Shown here: positions 56,376-64,000 of the stretch, in pieces
How the letters are laid out: every line of letters begins with the position of its first letter
How positions within the stretch are numbered: position 1 is the first letter of the stretch
NCBI GenBank assembly: GCA_963717195.1
Contig: CAVQVR010000001.1
Location: 1 to 64,000 of the forward strand
Direction of reading: 5' to 3'
DNA length: 64,000 nt
Source of the DNA: JACDAE01 sp963717195
GTDB taxonomy: Bacteria; Chloroflexota; Ktedonobacteria; Ktedonobacterales; Ktedonobacteraceae
Translations under genes and position numbers: made by a program
Notes under the pieces: model-generated
What the model was told of the DNA's origin: nothing
Database searches by the model: none
The model's input: only the letters and a program-made list of their open reading frames with translations

Positions 56376-57026
56376 ATGCGTATTTTGAGGAAGCGTACCA
56401 TCCTGAAGCTGGCTGCAACCTTCATGTTAGTAGGTATGATGGCCGGAGCGTTTGCTATGCACACGAAAGCGGCCTTTGCAGCACCAGCCGTAGACTGTGT
56501 CACCCCCGTTTCAGGCGGAATAGTCGCGGGCACCCCAAGTTGTGACGTGGCTATTACTACTACTCCAGTTGGAGTGACTGGGCTTTCGTTTACTGCTGAT
56601 GCTAGCATCGCCGCTACCAGCGCGGCAGTTGGTTCCCTTAGCAGCTTCACCTTTGGTGCTACAGTAACAGATGTACGCGAGACCGACGACGGATGGCAGT
56701 TACAAGCAACATCACCTGGTCTTGTTAACCCTCTTCGCAGCACCGTCTTTTTCCCAATAACGCTTGGTGCCACTGGCAGTACAGCCACCTGTACTGTTAC
56801 GGCAACCCCTGTAATAGCAGGCTCCGTCTGTCCTGATGCAACATTTACGCCAGTAGCAATAGGTAGCACCACACCCGCAACATTTGCGACTGAGACACCT
56901 GTTACAGCGAGCAATGTTTCAGGAATTGACGTTCTCGGAGTTGCGGGTACATACACCATTCCAATTGGTGCATTTCCTGGTAACTACGGAGGAACAATAA
57001 CGCTCTCGCTCTTGAATACGTTCTAA
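56376..57026 (+). CDS. WxL-like secreted surface protein
   Basis: 216 aa. A signal peptide (RTILKLAATFMLVGMMAGAFA, cut after AAFA) is followed by a beta-rich domain. DDGWQLQATSPGL has the first WxL motif, and the C-terminus (NYGGTITLSLLNTF) matches the second motif, Y...I.W.L, with the Trp changed to Ser. Two Cys pairs are present. WxL domains of Firmicutes bind peptidoglycan and pair with DUF916 proteins; the next gene is one. The assignment is by motif and context and is tentative. Confidence 0.55.
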   Translation: MRILRKRTILKLAATFMLVGMMAGAFAMHTKAAFAAPAVDCVTPVSGGIVAGTPSCDVAITTTPVGVTGLSFTADASIAATSAAVGSLSSFTFGATVTDVRETDDGWQLQATSPGLVNPLRSTVFFPITLGATGSTATCTVTATPVIAGSVCPDATFTPVAIGSTTPATFATETPVTASNVSGIDVLGVAGTYTIPIGAFPGNYGGTITLSLLNTF

Positions 57027-57056
57027 AGAGAGCAAGCACTTGCGATTGAGGTAATC

Positions 57057-57103
57057 AGAGAGTTATCAGTATGCATGACCGACTATACTGGCAACTCTCT
57101 CGC
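57057..57103 (+). terminator. Imperfect hairpin after the WxL-like gene
   Basis: AGAGAGTT...CAGTA pairs with TACTG...AACTCTCT, an imperfect long stem 30 bp after the stop. It may weaken transcription into the DUF916-like gene. No clear U-run follows. Confidence 0.35.
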
Positions 57104-57187
57104 TATTGTTATGATCTATGTTACTATTTGCATTCAGATGGCAAGCACATCACTATTTAGCCGATAACCAGGCGATGGGAAGAGATA

Positions 57188-58355
57188 ATGTACGTTTTAT
57201 GCCCTTTTTCTGCCCAACAGATACTCTCACGTTTTGTAATAAAAGTGTTGATCATCATCATCATTTTACTGGCAGGAGCTTTAGGAATACAAGTAGTTCT
57301 TGCTGCTGGTGGCACTGCCCATTTTAATATAACCCCTGGCTTCATCTCTCACTCCAATGAGACTCCTAGAGGATACTTCACTTATACCACCCAGCCTGGT
57401 TTTCTGATCCAGGATAGTCTCCATGTCACGAATATTGGTACTGCGCGAGGCTCCGTCGATCTCTATGCAGTGGACGCAACCACCAGCCAGACAAGCGGAG
57501 TGACATTTCTTACCACGACTGATCCACGCCACGATGTAGGAGCCTGGATCAAGCTCAGCCGCCAGAAGGTAACGCTAAATCCAGGTCAGAGCCAGGATAT
57601 TCCATTCAGTTTACGCGTTCCCAGCTCAGTGCGCCCCGGCCAGCATGGTGGTGGTATTATTGCACGAGATGCAATCGACCAGGCTTTATCTTCAAACTCC
57701 GGCGCTATTCATACTACCATGCAGGTCCAATCCCAGGAGATTCTCTGGGGTTCTCGTCAATCTCCCTGGCACACTCGTGCAAAACTTGAATATAACGGGA
57801 ATTACCTGCGATAGCAAAAGTACATCTCAACAGTTACTGATCGGATTAGCGAATACCGGCACGCAACTGCTTCATCCCTCTGGTAACCTGCTGATAACTG
57901 ATAAAAAAGGTCGCCTGCTGCAAAATGTGCCGCTGAAATTGGCAACAATCTTACCGCAAACAACGATCAACTATCCTGTGGAAATTGAGCTCAATGCGCT
58001 CAATACCGGAACATACACCGCCAATGTGTCCCTGGAATATGAAGGCGGACACAGTGCGAAATACAAGGCACGTTTTATCGTGCCCCAACCTCAGCCCTCA
58101 ACAAACCAGGCCCTTCCGAAATCTGCGACAAACCAGAGCCTTCCAAACACCGGAACAAACCATGCCATACAGCACACAATGGCCCACGATGTGACTCCCA
58201 ATCCTGCCCTCTGGGATGGTCTAATACCCTGGCAGTATATTGGTGGACTATTTGTTATTATAATAACACTGCTTGTGGCACTGTTTTTATACAGACGGAG
58301 GCTGTTCGTCTCTCGCAAGCATTTTATTGGGAGAAATAACATGCAAAAGAGATAG
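57188..58355 (+). pseudogene. DUF916/DUF3324-like (WxL-interacting) protein, frameshifted
   Basis: The first frame has a signal peptide, then FNITPGFI, SLHVTNIGTARGSVDLYAVDA, VTLNPGQSQDIPFSLRVPSS and GQHGGGII, the DUF916 domain. Past about 57743 the frame becomes nonsense; the +1 frame continues GVLVNLPGTLVQNLNITG, LNALNTGTYTANVSLEYEGG (DUF3324-like), a repetitive linker (TNQALPKSATNQSLPNTGTN) and a C-terminal helix (WQYIGGLFVIIITLLVAL) with RRR. One extra base explains it. In Firmicutes these proteins are membrane anchors that hold WxL proteins at the cell wall. Confidence 0.7.
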
Positions 58356-58476
58356 ATTTTGCATTGTTAGTTCATTGGGCTTTGAGGAATTATCCGGGCC
58401 TGGCGGGCGCGAAATATTCGGGCCCCTACCCTCGCATTAGGAAATTCCTCGGGCACGACACCTGTTTAGCTGCTCT

Positions 58477-60201
58477 TTAGAATAAAAAGTACCGTTGTGC
58501 CATCGGGAGAACAGTTGCAGGTTCACACGTGAGTAGCTCGCCATCGGCCCGCACTTCATAGGTCTCCGGATCAACCTCAATGACGGGCGTCGCATCGTTA
58601 TGAATCATATTTGCCTTACCAATAGCCCGACAATGCTCAACAGCAACGGCAGTTTTATGCAGCCCAAGCCTGGCAGGTAGCTGTTCCTCAAGCGCGGCCC
58701 TGGACAGGAACGCGAGGCTCGTAGATGCTGTAGCACCGCCAAATGAGCCAAACATCGGGCGATAGAGCACTGGCTGAGGCGTGGGGATAGAGGCGTTGGC
58801 ATCACCCATTAAGCTCCACGCAATAAAGCCACCCTTGACAATCATCTCTGGCTTCACACCAAAGAAGGCTGGACGCCACAACACGAGATCAGCCAATTTT
58901 CCGGGTTCGATAGAGCCTGTATGCTGTGCTATGCCATGGGTGATCGCTGGATTAATCGTGTACTTGGCAACATAGCGTTTGACACGGTAGTTGTCATTGC
59001 GTTCTGAATCTTGCGCCAATGGACCGCGCTGCACTTTCATTTTGTGCGCCGTCTGCCAGGTACGCGTAACGACCTCACCGATACGGCCCATCGCCTGCGA
59101 GTCACTTGAAAGCATACTGAAAACACCAAGGTCATGCAAAATATCCTCAGCGGCAATCGTTTCAGGCCGGATGCGACTTTCAGCAAACGCGACATCTTCC
59201 GGTACCTGTGGATTCAGATGATGACACACCATTAACATGTCTAAATGTTCGGCAAGCGTATTGACAGTAAACGGCATGGTGGGATTTGTCGAGGACGGCA
59301 AAATATTCGGGAATGAGGCGATACGAATAATATCAGGCGCATGACCCCCACCAGCCCCTTCTGTATGATACGTATGGATCGTTCGCCCTGCTATCGCCGC
59401 AATGGTATCCTCCACAAAGCCTGCTTCGTTGATCGTATCGGTGTGGATCGCAACCTGCACATCATACGTATCAGCAACCTTCAAGCAGGTATCAATCGCG
59501 GCTGGCGTCGTGCCCCAGTCCTCATGCAATTTCAACCCACACGCTCCAGCACGAATTTGCTCAATGAGTGGTGCCTCCGTTGCGGTATTTCCCTTACCCA
59601 GAAAGCCGAAGTTCACCGGCCAGTGCTCGGCAGCTTGTAGCATGCGTGCGAGGTTCCAGGCACCCGGTGTACAGGTGGTTGCATTCGTACCTGTGGCCGG
59701 ACCTGTGCCGCCTCCAATCATGGTCGTGATGCCATTGGAGAGTGCTTCGTAAATCTGTTGCGGAGAAATAAAGTGGATGTGTGAATCAATGCCACCTGCC
59801 GTCACGATCATATTTTCGCCCGCGATCACTTCCGTGCTGGAACCAACGACAAGATCAGGGTCAACACCCTCCATTGTATCAGGATTGCCCGCTTTGCCAA
59901 CCTTCACAACGCGTCCATCCTTCACGCCGATATCACCCTTGACAATACCCCAATGATCAATGATGAGCGCGTTGGTGATAACGAGGTCAAGTGCTCCGTG
60001 TACTCCTTCACGGGTTGCCTGGCTGCTCTGGCCCATACCATCGCGAATGACTTTGCCGCCACCAAATGTAATTTCATCACCGTAGACGGTAAAATCTTTC
60101 TCTACCTCGATGATCAGTTCGGTATCGGCGAGACGCACGCGATCACCTGTGGTGGGACCATAGAGGTCGGCATACGTGCGACGTGGAATGTTCAAGCTCA
60201 T
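58477..60201 (-). CDS. ureC: Urease alpha subunit UreC
   Basis: 574 aa. All active-site elements are present: GGIDSHIHFISP, the carbamylated lysine in GLKLHEDWGTT, VAIHTDTINE, HTYHTEGAGGGHAPD, the flap MVCHHLNP and AKYTINPAITHG. It hydrolyses urea to ammonia and CO2 with two nickel ions. It lies on the opposite strand from ureFDAB and ureG, separated from ureB by 4 kb with the surface protein genes. It must have its own promoter in 60202-60609. Confidence 0.96.
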   Translation of the reverse strand: MSLNIPRRTYADLYGPTTGDRVRLADTELIIEVEKDFTVYGDEITFGGGKVIRDGMGQSSQATREGVHGALDLVITNALIIDHWGIVKGDIGVKDGRVVKVGKAGNPDTMEGVDPDLVVGSSTEVIAGENMIVTAGGIDSHIHFISPQQIYEALSNGITTMIGGGTGPATGTNATTCTPGAWNLARMLQAAEHWPVNFGFLGKGNTATEAPLIEQIRAGACGLKLHEDWGTTPAAIDTCLKVADTYDVQVAIHTDTINEAGFVEDTIAAIAGRTIHTYHTEGAGGGHAPDIIRIASFPNILPSSTNPTMPFTVNTLAEHLDMLMVCHHLNPQVPEDVAFAESRIRPETIAAEDILHDLGVFSMLSSDSQAMGRIGEVVTRTWQTAHKMKVQRGPLAQDSERNDNYRVKRYVAKYTINPAITHGIAQHTGSIEPGKLADLVLWRPAFFGVKPEMIVKGGFIAWSLMGDANASIPTPQPVLYRPMFGSFGGATASTSLAFLSRAALEEQLPARLGLHKTAVAVEHCRAIGKANMIHNDATPVIEVDPETYEVRADGELLTCEPATVLPMAQRYFLF

Positions 60202-60244
60202 GTCTGTTGCTCTCCCGTTTCCTATTTATTATTAGTGACCAGAC

Positions 60245-60329
60245 GTAGGGGCCGCATTTATGCCGCCCAGGTGCGTCCAGTGCATTGAACAGACCACCCG
60301 CACCTGGGCGGCATAAATGCGGCCCCTAC
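60245..60329. repeat. Palindrome 6 (31-bp arms, 23-nt loop)
   Basis: Perfect inverted repeat with arms 60245-60275 and 60299-60329. Outer part GTAGGGGCCGC, inner part GCCGCCCAGGTGCG. Its inner part equals that of palindrome 1 apart from four positions, each changed in both arms. Confidence 0.92.
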
Positions 60330-60379
60330 ATCCCCCCGCGCGGTCCCAACGCAATTTTTTGATTTTGTATCAACGTATG

Positions 60380-60399
60380 ACGCAAGGTGACGCCCCTAC
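60380..60399 (+). repeat. Solitary half-arm of the palindrome family
   Basis: The 20 bases ACGCAAGGTGACGCCCCTAC are identical to 63206-63225 in the right arm of palindrome 7. There is no complementary arm nearby, so it is a remnant or precursor of such an element. Confidence 0.8.
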
Positions 60400-60609
60400 G
60401 CCTCTTCCAGCGGTTTTCCCCACGAAGGATGCAGACCTGTTTTTCCTGCCCTCGTACTCTAAAGTATATCATTCCACAACGCATTGGACCACATAACATC
60501 GATCACAAGCCATTGCGCCCATGCCTCGACGCATTGCATAATAAAGTTATCTATCCAAGGGGCGCACGGGCGTATTCCACTCCCTCAGATGCGCAAGAAA
60601 GGTTTTGAG

Positions 60610-61305
60610 ATGACACCGAACGATTTTACACGAGCGTTTCGCGTTGGCATTGCTGGCCCGGTTGGCAGCGGCAAAACCGCACTCGTTGATAGCCTGAGCA
60701 AACGACTCTGGCCACGCTACAACCTTGCCGTGGTAACAAATGATATTTATACAAAAGAGGATGCCGAGTTTTTGTTACGTCAAGGCACCTTACCCCAAGA
60801 ACGCGTGCGCGGCGTCGAGACAGGTGGCTGCCCCCATTCGGCTATTCGTGAAGACGCTTCAATGAATCTGGAAGCGATTGCTGATCTGGAAGAGAACCTC
60901 CCCGGCCTGGAGCTCCTCTTTGTCGAAAGTGGCGGCGATAACCTGGCGGCGGCATTTAGCCCGGAGCTGGTAGACGTGTCCATCTATGTCATTGATGTCT
61001 CAGGTGGCGACAAAATACCCCGCAAAGGTGGACCGGGCATCACACGTTCAGAGCTCCTGGTCATCAATAAAATAGACCTTGCACCCTACGTAGGAGCATC
61101 ATTGGAAGTCATGGAACGCGATGCACGTATGCAACGCGGCACACAACCGTTCGTTTTCACCAATCTGAAAGATGGCACGGGCTTGGATGTCGTTATCGCA
61201 TGGTTGCAACAGCATCTTGAGACTCCACAGGCTCTGCGACGCCACATCATCGATGCCCATGCTCCCTATGTTGGTCATGCCCACAGTCACGATCATGACC
61301 ATTAG
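60610..61305 (+). CDS. ureG: Urease accessory GTPase UreG
   Basis: 231 aa from the ATG at 60610, with AAAGG before it. P-loop GIAGPVGSGKTALVD, the CPH nickel motif in VETGGCPHSAIRE, FVESGGDNLAAAFSPELVD and NKIDLAP. The C-terminus is His-rich (VGHAHSHDHDH). No ureE gene, which supplies nickel, is found nearby; the His-rich end of UreG may take its place as in some other bacteria (inference). In frame codons reach back to 60484 without a ribosome site. Confidence 0.93.
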   Translation: MTPNDFTRAFRVGIAGPVGSGKTALVDSLSKRLWPRYNLAVVTNDIYTKEDAEFLLRQGTLPQERVRGVETGGCPHSAIREDASMNLEAIADLEENLPGLELLFVESGGDNLAAAFSPELVDVSIYVIDVSGGDKIPRKGGPGITRSELLVINKIDLAPYVGASLEVMERDARMQRGTQPFVFTNLKDGTGLDVVIAWLQQHLETPQALRRHIIDAHAPYVGHAHSHDHDH

Positions 61306-61934
61306 CACCATCACTAGAACACGGTGCTCAATCCATCTCATGTAAGGAGACAATGTCATGTTGGCCTTATCTCCTACCCCTCCTGCAAAAACCTGTTACG
61401 GGCAAATGGCTCTTAATCAGTTCTTTTCGATCTGCACGGAGAGTATATGAATAAAGGATTCGTATAGTTTCAATATTGATTAATCGAAATAAAGCAAAAA
61501 ACACGCAAACATCATTGTCAACATTGTTGACAATGCAGAGATATTTTTTATGTAAAACGAGTATATCCTGAAAATGCTGCTTGTTTTTTCGCTAACGCAT
61601 GGAAAAACAAGCAAGTTGGCAGGGATTTGAGCGGAACTTTTCCTCTACAAAGATTTTAATTTGACAAAAGAGAGCAGATGTGATAGAACGCCCTATAAGA
61701 TATAGTTGGCGACCTGGTTTCTCTCTATTCAAAATGGTAGCCTTATCGCTCAGAGTAAATACATATTTGCAATTTGCCAACAATATCATTACAATCTAAA
61801 ATGTCACACAAAGATGAGTGCAGCATCCCTGCTCACCACCGACGAAGGAGGTTCCACCGGCACCTGCATTAACACTGGTTCATCCGCTTTATCTCATTCC
61901 ACAGAATTATTTACACAATCGAAAGGTAACTAAC
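61306..61934 (+). other. Long 5' region of the sugar ABC operon
   Basis: About 630 bp from ureG to the binding-protein gene. It contains the 23-bp palindrome and promoter at 61513-61554 and a second TTGACA at 61661 with TAGAAC 17 nt later. If the first promoter is used, the transcript has a leader of about 370 nt that could fold; I could not identify a riboswitch. Confidence 0.4.
61513..61554 (+). promoter_or_regulatory. Promoter with overlapping 23-bp palindromic operator
   Basis: The palindrome CATTGTCAACA-T-TGTTGACAATG (61513-61535) is perfect. Its right half gives the -35 TTGACA (61527-61532), and TATGTA (61549-61554) is 16 nt later. A repressor that binds the palindrome would block the polymerase. 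The TTGTCAA...TTGACAA half-sites equal those at the tRNA promoter at 49320-49341, with a spacer of 5 instead of 6. Confidence 0.5.
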
Positions 61935-63038
61935 ATGAAAGAGACTCTTAGTACATCCTCTCAGCAACCTTTAACTATGAATCGCCGCAGAATGCTCGCG
62001 AGCACTGCTTTGAGCGCTGCAGGACTTACGGGCCTTGCATCACTGGTAGCTTGTGGCGGCAGCACCACCGCTGCAACTTCGGGTTCGGGTACGGCAAGCA
62101 GCGGTCCATTCCCTTCGCATCCCAAATGGAACTTCGTTTTCGTCAATCACGTAACGACGAACGCATTCTTTACACCAACACGTTATGGAGCTCAGGACGC
62201 CTGCGATCTCCTGGGTTGCAGTTATCAGTGGGTTGGTTCGGAGAGCAGCGTCGTTTCAGAGATGGTAGACGCGATGAACAGTGCAATTTCCAGCAAAGCA
62301 GATGGCATCGCTGTTGCCCTTATTGATAACAACGCCTTTAATACTCCGACTGAGCAGGCGCTGGCTGCTGGTATTCCCGTGGTTGCATACAATGCTGATG
62401 TGCCAGCAGGCAACCCGAATAAGCGCCTGGCATATATCGGTCAGGACCTCTATCAGTCGGGTCTACAGGTAGGTGCCAAGATTATCAGCCTGGTGCCATC
62501 CGGGGATATCGTCGGTTTTATCGCAACACCAGGTTCGCTCAACATCCAGCCCCGCATTGACGGCATCAAAGCCGCCATTACAGCTTCTGGGAAGCCAATT
62601 AACTTTGTTGAAATCGCTACTGGTGCAACTATCAACGTTGAATTACCAGCCGTTGAAGCGTACTATCAGGGCCATAAAAACCTCAAGGGCATGGTCGCAG
62701 TCGACGGTGGTAGCACAGCAAGTGTTGGTCAAATTATGGAGAAATATAGCCTGGCCGCCGCAGGCGTCCACGCTGGCGGCTATGACCTGGAGCCTGTCAC
62801 ACTCGCGGAAGTCGGCAAAGGCAACCTGGACTTCACTATTGACCAGCAGCCTTATCTACAGGGCTTCCTGCCAGTAGTCCAGATGTTCCTGTACAAGTTG
62901 TCGGGTGGCCTTGCGCAGCCGTCTACCACTGACACTGGTCTGCTTTTTGTGACAAAAAGCAACGTCGGGAACTATACCAAAGTCGCGACGCGCTTTGAGG
63001 GCAGTTCCAGCAAGGAGCTTATCGTTACACCTTCATAG
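61935..63038 (+). CDS. Sugar ABC transporter substrate-binding lipoprotein
   Basis: 367 aa. A Tat-like signal with NRRRMLAS and a lipobox LVAC places it as an anchored lipoprotein. The mature part is a Peripla_BP_4 (ribose-type) fold: FVFVNHVTTNAFFTP, DGIAVALIDN, GIPVVAYNADVP, and DFTIDQQPYLQGF. It should bind a pentose, hexose or similar sugar. GAAAGG lies before the start. The membrane protein of the same transporter follows. Confidence 0.88.
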   Translation: MKETLSTSSQQPLTMNRRRMLASTALSAAGLTGLASLVACGGSTTAATSGSGTASSGPFPSHPKWNFVFVNHVTTNAFFTPTRYGAQDACDLLGCSYQWVGSESSVVSEMVDAMNSAISSKADGIAVALIDNNAFNTPTEQALAAGIPVVAYNADVPAGNPNKRLAYIGQDLYQSGLQVGAKIISLVPSGDIVGFIATPGSLNIQPRIDGIKAAITASGKPINFVEIATGATINVELPAVEAYYQGHKNLKGMVAVDGGSTASVGQIMEKYSLAAAGVHAGGYDLEPVTLAEVGKGNLDFTIDQQPYLQGFLPVVQMFLYKLSGGLAQPSTTDTGLLFVTKSNVGNYTKVATRFEGSSSKELIVTPS

Positions 63039-63133
63039 GGAAAAAACAGCTATGGAGAGCCTGGATGGGTAATCCAGACTCTTCTTGATCAAGAATCCTT
63101 GTGACACTCATAGAAGGGTCTCCGTCCATTGGG

Positions 63134-63235
63134 GGGAAACTGGGTAGGGGCGTCACCTTGCGTGCACCCGGTACCAGATGAACAACGTCCACGGAACGCG
63201 GGCACACGCAAGGTGACGCCCCTACCCAGTTTCCC
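63134..63235. repeat. Palindrome 7 (31-bp arms, 40-nt loop)
   Basis: Perfect inverted repeat with arms 63134-63164 and 63205-63235; the arm includes GTAGGGGCGTCACCTTGCGT. It lies between the binding-protein gene and the permease gene of one transporter, so it may lower downstream expression or protect the upstream mRNA. Confidence 0.92.
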
Positions 63236-63426
63236 AGTATTTCCGCCTACAAGGGAAACACCTCTACTCAAAATCTCCCTGATGGACGGAGACCCTAAAT
63301 TTACACATGGATCACCCGAAATTATTTGAGATGATCATGAAAAGTCCGTATCCATGTGCCACAAGGATCACCTGTATCATTTTGCTACGTACAACAGTTT
63401 GCCATGATCTGGTAAAGGAGTAGATA

Positions 63427-64000
63427 GTGGCTAAAGTCAATCAAATTTCCACTGATACCTCCCCTCAAGGAGTGCCGCCAGAGACGGCGACGCAAGCACG
63501 ATCGTTCTGGAAGACACTGGGTGCGTTCTTTCTGAGAAGACGCGAAGCGAGCGTCTTACTGATCGCCATCGTGCTTATCCTCGTCTTTCAGTTTGCGAAT
63601 TCCAACTTTTTAACATTAGGTAGTATTAAGACGCTGGCCGAATATTCGGCGGAAACCACAATCATTGCCGTAGGCGAGGTTATGCTTTTGATCTGCGGCG
63701 AGATCGACCTTTCAGTAGGCTTTACGTTTGCATTAGCGCCTTTTATCATGTACTTCATCAATCAGCAAGGAGTGCCTTTACCTCTTGCAATCATTGGGGC
63801 ACTGCTCGTCTGCGCAGCAATTGGGGCTATTAATGGTATAGTGACGGTCTACTTCAAAGTTCCATCCTTTATTGCTACCTTAGGTGCCTACTTCTATCTG
63901 AACGGCATCACACTCACCATTTCAAACGCTTTTCCACTTACTCCTCCAGACGTCGGCAGCTTCTGGAACGGAGTACTGGGTACGAATATCTACTGGGAAA
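63427..64000 (+). CDS. Sugar ABC transporter permease (RbsC/XylH-like), cut by the window end
   Basis: Starts at GTG 63427 with AAAGGAG nine bases upstream and stays open to the end (191 aa seen). After a hydrophilic 40-residue N-terminus the segments are VLLIAIVLILVFQFA, then GEVMLLICGEIDLSVGFTFA, the strongly conserved RbsC motif, and FKVPSFIATLGAYF. It is the channel for the sugar bound by the preceding protein. The ATPase gene should follow beyond the window. Confidence 0.9.
   Translation, partial: MAKVNQISTDTSPQGVPPETATQARSFWKTLGAFFLRRREASVLLIAIVLILVFQFANSNFLTLGSIKTLAEYSAETTIIAVGEVMLLICGEIDLSVGFTFALAPFIMYFINQQGVPLPLAIIGALLVCAAIGAINGIVTVYFKVPSFIATLGAYFYLNGITLTISNAFPLTPPDVGSFWNGVLGTNIYWE

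Larger units (their letters stand above)
60202..60609. other. Divergent ureC/ureG promoter region with palindrome 6 and a half-arm
   Basis: 408 bp. Both genes are transcribed outwards from it. Palindrome 6 (60245-60329) lies nearer ureC, and a solitary copy of the inner arm of palindrome 7 at 60380-60399. Confidence 0.6.

Noticed and set aside
56324..56959. Minus-strand frame of 211 codons opposite the WxL-like gene
   Set aside because: Val/Thr/Ala-rich mirror of a Thr/Ala-rich secreted protein; the plus frame has a signal peptide and ribosome site.

Overview
The window looks like chromosomal DNA from a Chloroflexota bacterium of the Ktedonobacteria type. This is an inference from gene content, not a database match. 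It carries MalT-like LuxR regulators, CHAT/TPR and WD40 signalling proteins, a cellulose-type polysaccharide cluster, secreted cellulases with CBM2 and CBM3 modules, and an MurE with EDPR in place of the DNPR of diaminopimelate ligases. No phage, plasmid, rRNA or CRISPR locus is seen.

Layout. 1-2140: TetR remnant and a histidine kinase/response regulator pair (the regulator is frameshifted). 2419-6353: membrane glycosyltransferase, a degraded GtrA-like gene and an ABC exporter pair. 6690-11558: an Ntn-hydrolase fusion, a VC0807-like membrane protein, a 926-aa LuxR regulator and an XRE-like fragment. 11690-17538: YukJ (DUF2278) remnant, Lon-like protease, IS3 remnant, RidA and a RelE-UvrD fusion. 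18018-20340: YkoP-like protein, anti-sigma/ECF sigma pair and MarR. 20638-24262: MurE and an MraY-like transferase with a long C-terminal extension. 24516-33382: a probable exopolysaccharide operon (pseudokinase-WD40, clan GH-A hydrolase, GT2 synthase, GT39-like transferase, GH5-CBM3 cellulase). 33658-36854: VOC protein and a NatAB-like ABC exporter. 36861-39875: a gene graveyard (molybdopterin oxidoreductase tail, frameshifted MFS, phosphatase and APH genes, and an internally deleted VOC gene). 39992-48422: beta-propeller protein, CHAT-NTPase-TPR protein, ObgE and GH12-CBM2 cellulase. 48824-49222: five tRNA genes (Phe, Trp, Asn, Ser, Ser) behind one promoter. 49458-51521: GT39-like transferase. 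52010-61305: a urease locus in which ureF-ureD-ureA-ureB and ureG are on + while ureC is on -, with a collagen-like gene and a WxL/DUF916-like surface pair inserted between ureB and ureC. 61935-64000: a sugar ABC transporter, cut by the window end.

Two window-wide signals stand out. First, seven long palindromes (arms of 24-35 bp, six perfect and one with a single mismatch) sit only between genes. Some share a core but have different, still self-complementary, arms; one pair differs at four positions all compensated in the opposite arm. Several lie in divergent promoter regions or inside an operon, so they are not simply terminators. Second, at least ten genes are broken by what looks like one inserted or deleted base, including the normally conserved urease beta subunit. 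This suggests either base-calling errors in the assembly or real ongoing decay, and it affects how every broken gene here should be read.
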